A DNA stretch of 21,296 nt. Origin: DTSX01 sp964633465 (GTDB lineage Bacteria; Pseudomonadota; Gammaproteobacteria; Steroidobacterales; UBA11654). The position numbers were made by a program, and so were the translations under genes. Under the pieces are notes generated by a model that saw only the letters and a list, made by a program, of their open reading frames with translations, searched no databases and was not told the origin of the DNA. The stretch lies in NCBI GenBank assembly GCA_964633465.1, contig CAZWGB010000023.1, forward strand, positions 1 to 21,296, read 5' to 3'. Each line of letters opens with the position of its first letter. Positions within the stretch are counted from its first letter, which is position 1. Positions 16,122-21,296 of this stretch are shown here, one piece after another.

Positions 16122-16955
16122 TTAGACTGGCTGATCCCCTATATAGATAAATTTGTTGTTTGTTCTTTTTGCCACACCATCGTTGATAAGCTTGATCAGG
16201 TGTGACTCCAAAGACCACTTAGCAATGGGATGCAATATTGGATCAACATCGGAATAAACATCTCTAACCAATGTATCCAAATCACCCGATCTTTGCAGTT
16301 GTAATGTTTCAATCACTTTCGACTCTCGTTCCATTCTATGTTGTACAACCCATTCAACAGTACCATATGGATCGTCCATTAGTTCTCCATGCCCTGGTGC
16401 AATTTTATTTAAATCATATTTCTTTAGCTTAAGTAAAGAATCAATGTATTCTTGCATATTGCCATCGGGAGGCGATATAACCACAGTGGAGCCATCCATA
16501 ATATGATCGCCAGTAAATAGTAGTTTTTCCTGCTTCAATAAATAACAAAGATGATTGGATGCATGTCCAGGGGTATGAATTACCTCAATTGAGTAATCTT
16601 TACTAGTGAGAGTCTCACCGTCACTAAGCATTCGCTCCGGTGTAAATGTTGTGTCCTGATCTTTAGAACTATCAGTTATCAACGCAAAAACAGGAACACC
16701 AATTTTATCCTGCAACAGTTTTGTTCCGGGTGAGTGATCTGGATGGGTATGCGTCAATAAGATTTGTTTAATATGAGAAGATGTTTGAGTAATCGCATCA
16801 ATGTGGGCTGGTAGGGCAGGTCCTGGGTCGATAACTGTCACTTCATCATTACCGATTAAATAGGTGTTGGTCCCTGGACCTGTAAAGATACCTGAATTTC
16901 CAGCAGTAATTCGTCTAACAAGTGGTGTGACTTGTTTTGGTACATCGGTATCCAT
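16122..16955 (-). CDS. MBL-fold metallo-hydrolase (LACTB2/glyoxalase II-like)
   Basis: Cytosolic metallo-beta-lactamase-fold hydrolase of 277 residues. The binuclear zinc site is complete: H69-x-H71-x-D73-H74 (THTHPDH), H131 (HTPGHASNH), D150 (FTGDH) and H189 (APGHG). The N-terminal GPGTNTYLIG and VIDPGP at about 26-46 and the C-terminal winged-helix-like tail (about 200-277) are typical of the LACTB2 group, whose members hydrolyse thioesters or small phosphoesters, or act as endoribonucleases; this protein could be any of these. No signal peptide. The gene lies 31 bases after the UbiM-like gene and 55 bases before the BVMO gene on the same strand. A thioester-hydrolase role near the flavoenzymes is only a guess. 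Confidence 0.85.
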   Translation of the reverse strand: MDTDVPKQVTPLVRRITAGNSGIFTGPGTNTYLIGNDEVTVIDPGPALPAHIDAITQTSSHIKQILLTHTHPDHSPGTKLLQDKIGVPVFALITDSSKDQDTTFTPERMLSDGETLTSKDYSIEVIHTPGHASNHLCYLLKQEKLLFTGDHIMDGSTVVISPPDGNMQEYIDSLLKLKKYDLNKIAPGHGELMDDPYGTVEWVVQHRMERESKVIETLQLQRSGDLDTLVRDVYSDVDPILHPIAKWSLESHLIKLINDGVAKRTNNKFIYIGDQPV

Positions 16956-16986
16956 TGCAAATTTAACTCAATATTTTGATAAAGAT

Positions 16987-18159
16987 TTATTGAACTTCTG
17001 TCAATTGACCCATTATAAGCCTCTTAACAGGCCAAAAGTTGTTACCAAATCTTAAGGCCAAGCGTCTCAGCACTTTTGCTGATAATTTTTCACTGTTGTA
17101 TAGATCTACTAGTAGATTGGTACCATAATACAGTGGTCTGGTAGAACGTTGATGTTTTTGGTTGTATTTGCTCAGAATTTCATCAGATGTGAAATCATCT
17201 TTATTTGATAAAGCTTCTTCAATAACTGTCGCTAGAGTTTCCGATCCCCTAAGACCTAAATTGAAGCCGTGAGCGGTTACTGGGTGCATACCAACAGATG
17301 CATCACCAATGAGTGCAAAGCGATTAGCATGAAAATAGCTAGCATGCGATGCAAACAAGGGATATGAATATTTATCTCCTGCTATCATCATCTTTCCCAA
17401 CCTTGAGTTAAATCGGCTCTGAATGTCCTGATTAAAGGCCTGATCTTCCATGGTCATAATTGAATCAGCCTGATCAGACGAAATAGTAATGACTATAGAT
17501 GAAAAGTTTCCAATCATGGGCAACACAGCAAGTGTCCTACCATAGTGAAAACATTCATAAGCGACGTTATGATGAGGTTTTTCATGTTCCATTTTGCAAA
17601 CAATCACGGTTTTGCCAAAATCTTTCACTTCAGACGGAATACCCATGGATCTTCTTGCACTGGATAGTCTTCCATCAGCAGCAATCATCAGGCTCGAATG
17701 AATGACTTCTTTACTGCTGAGCTTAACTTCGACTCTATTTGTATCAATGTTAAATGAATCCACACCCACATTAGTAAAAATTTTAGTATCTTTATTCTCT
17801 TTAGCTACTTTGTAAGCAGCAGCTCTAATTAAACGATTTGGGATTAAATGTCCAAGCGTGTTTTCAGAAGTATCCTGGTGGTTGAAATGTAGAGAATAAG
17901 GGGATGCTCCATTAATCACTTTTGCTTCTTTGATAAGTGAAATTTCATTTTGGTCAATTTCTTGCCAAATACCAAACCTAGTTAATATTTTTTTCGACAG
18001 ATGAGTTAATGCAATTTCTCTTCCATCCTCAGATGGAGTGGCAAGTGATGCACTAGTTTGGCGGTCTATGATTGCAATGTTCAGCGACGTATTAGATAAA
18101 GCTTTTGCAAAACTTAATCCTACTGGCCCTGCACCGACAATTACTACATCAAATTTCAT
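16987..18159 (-). CDS. ubiM: UbiH/UbiM-family FAD-dependent ubiquinone hydroxylase
   Basis: Class A flavin monooxygenase that adds hydroxyl groups to the ring of ubiquinone precursors with NAD(P)H and oxygen. In the 390-residue protein: FAD motif GAGPVG at 9-14, the mid-chain DG motif ADGRLSSAR at 171-179, and the second FAD motif with G285-D286 in IGDASVGMHPVTAHGFNLGL. The phrase HPVTAHGFN instead of HP(I/L)AGQGxN seen in UbiH, UbiI and UbiF is what I associate with UbiM, a flexible hydroxylase found in some proteobacteria that have lost the others; this subfamily call is moderate. The protein is cytosolic or membrane-peripheral. It heads the long minus run, 31 bases before the MBL gene, and is divergent from glpE with an 84-base gap. 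Confidence 0.78.
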   Translation of the reverse strand: MKFDVVIVGAGPVGLSFAKALSNTSLNIAIIDRQTSASLATPSEDGREIALTHLSKKILTRFGIWQEIDQNEISLIKEAKVINGASPYSLHFNHQDTSENTLGHLIPNRLIRAAAYKVAKENKDTKIFTNVGVDSFNIDTNRVEVKLSSKEVIHSSLMIAADGRLSSARRSMGIPSEVKDFGKTVIVCKMEHEKPHHNVAYECFHYGRTLAVLPMIGNFSSIVITISSDQADSIMTMEDQAFNQDIQSRFNSRLGKMMIAGDKYSYPLFASHASYFHANRFALIGDASVGMHPVTAHGFNLGLRGSETLATVIEEALSNKDDFTSDEILSKYNQKHQRSTRPLYYGTNLLVDLYNSEKLSAKVLRRLALRFGNNFWPVKRLIMGQLTEVQ

Positions 18160-18204
18160 AAATGACTGTTATTTAAAACTAATGTCTTAAGCATTGTAAG
18201 TTAT

Positions 18205-18210
18205 TATAAT
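18205..18210 (+). promoter_or_regulatory. Candidate -10 box of the glpE-fds operon
   Basis: Perfect TATAAT, 33 bases before the glpE ATG, in the 84-base gap between divergent genes. The -35 region 16-18 bases upstream (around AATGTC) is weak, which would fit an activator-dependent promoter but also chance. No clear Shine-Dalgarno precedes the ATG at 18244. Confidence 0.35.
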
Positions 18211-18243
18211 GGCAATTATTTATTATTTTTATCAATAGTTAAT

Positions 18244-18543
18244 ATGGGAAATTATAAAAGAATATCTATAGAAAAAGCACAAGAATTAATGTCTGATCAG
18301 GCAACGATTATCGATGTCAGAGATCGACAAAGCTATTCGATGGGACATATTGAAAATGCTGTTCATGTTTCTGATGAAAATATCCAACAATTCATCGATG
18401 GGACAGATAAATCCAAACCTCTGATTATTTATTGTTATCGAGGAAACTCAAGTCAAGATGCTGCCGGATATCTATCCGATAAAGGTTTTATGAATGTTTA
18501 CAGCATGGACGGAGGCTTTGAAGAATGGTCATCAAATAATTGA
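18244..18543 (+). CDS. glpE: GlpE-type single-domain rhodanese
   Basis: Thiosulfate sulfurtransferase of 99 residues that carries sulfane sulfur as a persulfide on its active-site cysteine C64, in the loop C-Y-R-G-N-S-S (64-70), nearly identical to the E. coli GlpE loop CYHGNSS. The DVRDRQSYSMGHIENAVH segment at 24-41 is the rhodanese signature. No signal peptide. Here it leads the formate dehydrogenase genes: its last 50 bases overlap the fdsG reading frame if fdsG starts at 18494, implying cotranscription and probably coupled translation. In known fds clusters the sulfurtransferase needed for the molybdenum cofactor is FdsC/FdhD; a rhodanese in front could supply sulfur to it, but that link is inferred. 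Confidence 0.9.
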   Translation: MGNYKRISIEKAQELMSDQATIIDVRDRQSYSMGHIENAVHVSDENIQQFIDGTDKSKPLIIYCYRGNSSQDAAGYLSDKGFMNVYSMDGGFEEWSSNN

Positions 18544-19015
18544 CACTTTTAAATTGAGTATTAAGCAAATAATTCAACCTTTTGTTGCTGTCAAAGGGGG
18601 CTTGATTTCTGCTTTACATAAAGTTCAGAAAGAGTTTGGTTTTTTAAACAAAGAAAGTATTAAAACCCTAGCTAAATCATTCAATATTTCTGATGCGGAG
18701 GTCATAGATGTAATCACATACTATGATGACTTTAAGCTTGAGAAACAAGGAGAGTACATTATTAGGGTTTGCCAGGCAGAAGCCTGTCAAAGCTTAGGAT
18801 GCAGAGAGTTATGGGATACTTTAAGGTCTCATTTTCAACTTGAACAAGATGAAACATCAAAAGATTATTCAGTAACTTTAAAAGAAGTTTTCTGTCTTGG
18901 GAACTGTGCTCTCAGCCCTTCAGTTATGATCAATAAAGATGTTATTGGAAGGGCTAACTCAGAGAAGATTTTAGCTTACCTGTCAACTAGACAAAACAAT
19001 TCAAAAAATGACTGA
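18494..19015 (+). CDS. fdsG: Formate dehydrogenase gamma subunit (NuoE-like)
   Basis: Small [2Fe-2S] subunit of the soluble NAD-dependent formate dehydrogenase, related to NuoE of complex I. The four ligands are C93-x4-C98 (CQAEAC) and C134-x3-C138 (CLGNC), inside a thioredoxin-like domain; the N-terminal helical part (about 25-80) has the usual GGLISALHKVQKEFGFL and ITYYDDF. On the ATG at 18494 it has 173 residues and overlaps glpE by 50 bases; AAAGG lies 8 bases before this ATG. The first 20 residues (MFTAWTEALKNGHQ...) look unlike FdsG, so a start at the TTG at 18554 (153 residues, nearer the usual size) is possible. The 3' end overlaps fdsB by 8 bases. The fds assignment over NuoE rests on the following genes. 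Confidence 0.85.
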   Translation: MFTAWTEALKNGHQIIDTFKLSIKQIIQPFVAVKGGLISALHKVQKEFGFLNKESIKTLAKSFNISDAEVIDVITYYDDFKLEKQGEYIIRVCQAEACQSLGCRELWDTLRSHFQLEQDETSKDYSVTLKEVFCLGNCALSPSVMINKDVIGRANSEKILAYLSTRQNNSKND

Positions 19016-20540
19016 TCCAATCAAAATATATATCCCTAAAGAAACATCTGCTTGTTCAGTTGGCTCAGACTCTATAGCTGAAAAAATTGAACCATTAATC
19101 CAAGAACATAAACATATCAGTATCGTTAGAAATGGTTCATGGGGTGCATTTTGGCTTGAGCCTTTTGTAGAAATTGAAATAAATGGCAAACGGACAGGAT
19201 CCTCTTATTTAGACAAGGATATTTCGCAATTATCATCAATCGAAGAGTTTCTTGATGATTTCAATAAAAGTAAACCATTCAACATACTAGAAACAGAATT
19301 TATAAAACAACAAACAAGGTTGGTATTTTCAAGAATTGGATTACATGATCCATTGGATTTAGATGAATATTTTAACTCAGGTGGTTATAAGGGTTTAGAA
19401 AAGTCCTTTGAGATAGGCCAACAAAAAACAATGGATGAGATCAAAAAATCTGGCTTGAACGGGAGAGGAGGTGCAGCATTTCCAACTGCTATTAAAATGC
19501 AAACTGTGTTTGACCAAGAAGCAAAAACAAAATATGTTGCTTGCAATGCTGATGAAGGAGATGGCGGTACTTTTTCAGACAGACTAATTATGGAATGCGA
19601 CCCATACTCACTCATTGAAGGGATGACAATTGCAGCCTATGGTGTTGGTGCAAGCCATGGATACATCTATATTCGCTCGGAATACCCACTTGCAAAGTAT
19701 TTTTTAAGTCAAGCAATCCAAATTTTAAAGTCTAAAAATTTACTTGGAAAAGATATTTTAGGTAAAAATTTTACTTTTGATATTGAACTTAGAATCGGCG
19801 CAGGGTCTTATGTTTGTGGTGAGGAGACAGCCATGATGGAAAGCATTGAAGGAAAAAGGGGTCTTGTCCGATCAAAACCTCCATTGCCAGCTATAAAAGG
19901 ACTTTTCAATAAACCCACTTTAATCAATAACGTAATAACTCTTGCATCTTTGAGTGCAATTTTAATGCAAGGAAAAGATATCTTCTCACAATTTGGTTCT
20001 GGTAAATCTGTCGGCACAATGCCGTTTCAACTATGTGGAAATATCAAACAAGGTGGTCTTATCGAAGTACCTTTTGGGATAACATTAAATGAAATGATAT
20101 ACGATTTTGGAGCAGGAACATTGAATGAAAAACCTGTTCATGCCGTTCAAATTGGAGGTCCATTAGGAATTTATCTTCCCACTCATTTATTTGACACACC
20201 TTTAACAGTTGAATCATTAATTGATCTGAAAGGCTCTCTGGGCCATGGTGGCGTCATTGTGTTTGATGATTCAACAAACATGGCATTACAAGCTAAATTT
20301 GCAATGGATTTTTGCCAAATGGAATCTTGTGGTAAATGTACGCCTTGCAGAATTGGTTCAGTCAGAGGAGTAGAATTAATTGATAAGATATATAATGGAA
20401 CCGCTGTAAAGGACGATAGGATTCTTCTTGAAGAACTTTGTGAAACAATGGAAACAACCTCGTTATGCGCAATGGGCGGTATGACTCCAAATCCTGTTCG
20501 CTCTATAATAAAGTATTTCCCAAATGAGATGACAAATTAG
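19008..20540 (+). CDS. fdsB: Formate dehydrogenase beta subunit (NuoF-like, NADH/FMN site)
   Basis: Flavin subunit that receives electrons from the iron-sulfur chain and reduces NAD+. The 510-residue protein has an N-terminal thioredoxin-like ferredoxin extension (about 1-100), the FMN/NAD core with NGRGGAAFPT (161-170), the FdsB/HoxF-style CNADEGDGGTFSDR (189-202; NuoF normally has ESEPGTF), GAGSYVCGEET (274-284), and the C-terminal [4Fe-4S] site C441-x2-C444-x2-C447 with C487. The EGD variant and the N-terminal extension separate it from complex I NuoF. Its ATG overlaps the fdsG stop within ATGACTGA and its TAG shares one base with the GTG of fdsA, so translation should be coupled throughout. 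Length is close to known FdsB (about 520). Confidence 0.93.
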   Translation: MTDPIKIYIPKETSACSVGSDSIAEKIEPLIQEHKHISIVRNGSWGAFWLEPFVEIEINGKRTGSSYLDKDISQLSSIEEFLDDFNKSKPFNILETEFIKQQTRLVFSRIGLHDPLDLDEYFNSGGYKGLEKSFEIGQQKTMDEIKKSGLNGRGGAAFPTAIKMQTVFDQEAKTKYVACNADEGDGGTFSDRLIMECDPYSLIEGMTIAAYGVGASHGYIYIRSEYPLAKYFLSQAIQILKSKNLLGKDILGKNFTFDIELRIGAGSYVCGEETAMMESIEGKRGLVRSKPPLPAIKGLFNKPTLINNVITLASLSAILMQGKDIFSQFGSGKSVGTMPFQLCGNIKQGGLIEVPFGITLNEMIYDFGAGTLNEKPVHAVQIGGPLGIYLPTHLFDTPLTVESLIDLKGSLGHGGVIVFDDSTNMALQAKFAMDFCQMESCGKCTPCRIGSVRGVELIDKIYNGTAVKDDRILLEELCETMETTSLCAMGGMTPNPVRSIIKYFPNEMTN

Positions 20541-21296
20541 TGAATAGTTTGAAAGAAATCGACCACGGTACTCCTGCAGTTAAATCAACGAAGACTATTT
20601 CTGCAATAATTAATGGTGTAAGTATTTCAGTACCAGAGGGTACTTCAATCATGAGAGCGGCTTCTCTCAATGGTATTGAAATACCAAAACTATGTGCATC
20701 TGATAATTTAGAGTCTTTTGGTTCATGCAGACTCTGTATTGTTGATCACAAAGATAGAACAGGCTTAGGCTATCCATCTTCATGTACAACTCCTATCACT
20801 GAAGGCATGGATGTAACCACCCATAATGAAAAACTGACTCATTTAAGAAAAAACTTAATGGAATTATATATTTCTGATCATCCCTTAGATTGCAATACAT
20901 GTTCCTCTGACGGTGATTGTGAACTCCAAGACCAAGCTGGTGAACTGAGTTTACTCGGGACTAATAATATACTCAAACCTACTCGTTACAATTCAATAAA
21001 AAGCGACCATTTGGGTCAGCAAATTGATTCTTCTAATCCATATTTTAATTTTGATCCTGAAAAATGCATCGTCTGTTCTCGTTGCGTCAGGGCATGTAAT
21101 GAAGTTCAAGGGACATACGCCTTGTCACTTCACGATAGAAGTTACGACACTCAGATTAAACCTGGCATTGCAGAGAATTTTTTAGAATCAGAATGTGTTT
21201 CTTGTGGTGCTTGTGTACAAAGTTGTCCAACAGGAAGTTTAATTGAAAAGACTATCGTAGAAAAAGGCATGCCAGATAAAGCTGTTTTAACTACTT
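20540..21296 (+). CDS. fdsA: Formate dehydrogenase alpha subunit, N-terminal part (cut by window end)
   Basis: Catalytic molybdenum subunit that oxidises formate to CO2; only the first 252 codons lie in the window. Visible are a [2Fe-2S] ferredoxin domain (C52, C63, C66, C82), the His-Cys3 [4Fe-4S] site of NuoG-type proteins (H114, C118, C121, C127), and two classical [4Fe-4S] motifs (C176/C179/C182/C186 and C219/C222/C225/C229). The molybdopterin domain would follow beyond 21296. The start is GTG at 20540, overlapping the fdsB stop by one base; it gives the family-like opening KEIDHGTPA and VPEGTSIMRAA. A TTG at 20549 is the alternative. No frame break is seen up to the edge. A NADH-producing formate dehydrogenase rather than a hydrogenase or NuoG is indicated by the fdsG-fdsB-fdsA order and the FdsB motif. 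Confidence 0.9.
   Translation, partial: MNSLKEIDHGTPAVKSTKTISAIINGVSISVPEGTSIMRAASLNGIEIPKLCASDNLESFGSCRLCIVDHKDRTGLGYPSSCTTPITEGMDVTTHNEKLTHLRKNLMELYISDHPLDCNTCSSDGDCELQDQAGELSLLGTNNILKPTRYNSIKSDHLGQQIDSSNPYFNFDPEKCIVCSRCVRACNEVQGTYALSLHDRSYDTQIKPGIAENFLESECVSCGACVQSCPTGSLIEKTIVEKGMPDKAVLTT

Noticed and set aside
18494..20540. fdsG and fdsB as complex I nuoE and nuoF
   Set aside because: NuoF carries ESEPGTF where this protein has EGDGGTFSDR, it has an extra N-terminal ferredoxin-like domain, and the next gene has the DHGTPA opening and iron-sulfur set of FdsA.
1..21296. CRISPR arrays, insertion sequences and tandem repeats
   Set aside because: Scanned by eye on both strands; no regularly spaced repeats, transposase motifs or long direct repeats were found.

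Overview
The window looks like a chromosomal segment of a free-living, AT-rich, aerobic Gram-negative bacterium, most likely a marine gammaproteobacterium with a compact genome (SAR86-like or a neighbouring clade; this placement is inferred from gene content and base composition, not from a phylogeny). Supporting points are a LapB that resembles the E. coli protein along its length, a TonB-dependent outer-membrane receptor, a ubiquinone-pathway flavin hydroxylase, Sec-exported enzymes, CCA-encoding tRNA genes and very short intergenic gaps. I see no transposase, phage gene, CRISPR array or integration scar. No gap between genes exceeds 300 bases.

Layout, left to right. (1) 86-1688, plus: lapB overlapping a small cytidylyltransferase-fold gene. 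(2) 1701-3035, minus: tRNA-Asn(GTT) and a class I aspartate-type aminotransferase. (3) 3068-8063, plus: uvrB, a small exported c-type cytochrome-like protein, tRNA-Val(GAC) and a TonB-dependent receptor, closed by a strong terminator at 8085-8113. (4) 8112-12174, minus: a run reading M50 site-2 protease, alpha-methylacyl-CoA racemase, periplasmic peptidoglycan amidase, exported amidohydrolase. (5) 12305-12922, plus: a lone lipoprotein. (6) 12925-18159, minus: a six-gene run reading UbiM-like hydroxylase, MBL-fold hydrolase, EthA-like Baeyer-Villiger monooxygenase, a four-helix membrane protein, a small exported protein and an exported short-chain dehydrogenase. (7) 18244 to the right edge, plus: glpE-type rhodanese, then fdsG, fdsB and the first third of fdsA, encoding an NAD-dependent molybdenum formate dehydrogenase cut off by the window end.

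How the genes may work together. The right-hand block forms a soluble formate dehydrogenase that would pass electrons from formate to NAD+; the rhodanese gene overlaps fdsG by 50 bases on the annotated start, so sulfur transfer and the molybdoenzyme may be co-expressed. Block 6 joins oxygen-dependent flavoenzymes to two uncharacterised envelope proteins and an SDR with a clear Sec signal peptide; this is the least explained part of the window. Block 4 mixes envelope proteolysis, peptidoglycan cleavage and peptide hydrolysis, convergent with the TonB receptor. The remaining genes are housekeeping: DNA repair, LPS control, amino-acid metabolism and tRNAs.

The most interesting points are the BVMO / membrane protein / exported SDR operon, the rhodanese-fds coupling, the exported SDR itself, the cytochrome with no canonical distal methionine, and the altered HxGH motif in the cytidylyltransferase-like protein. 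No wholly new defence or mobile system is visible.
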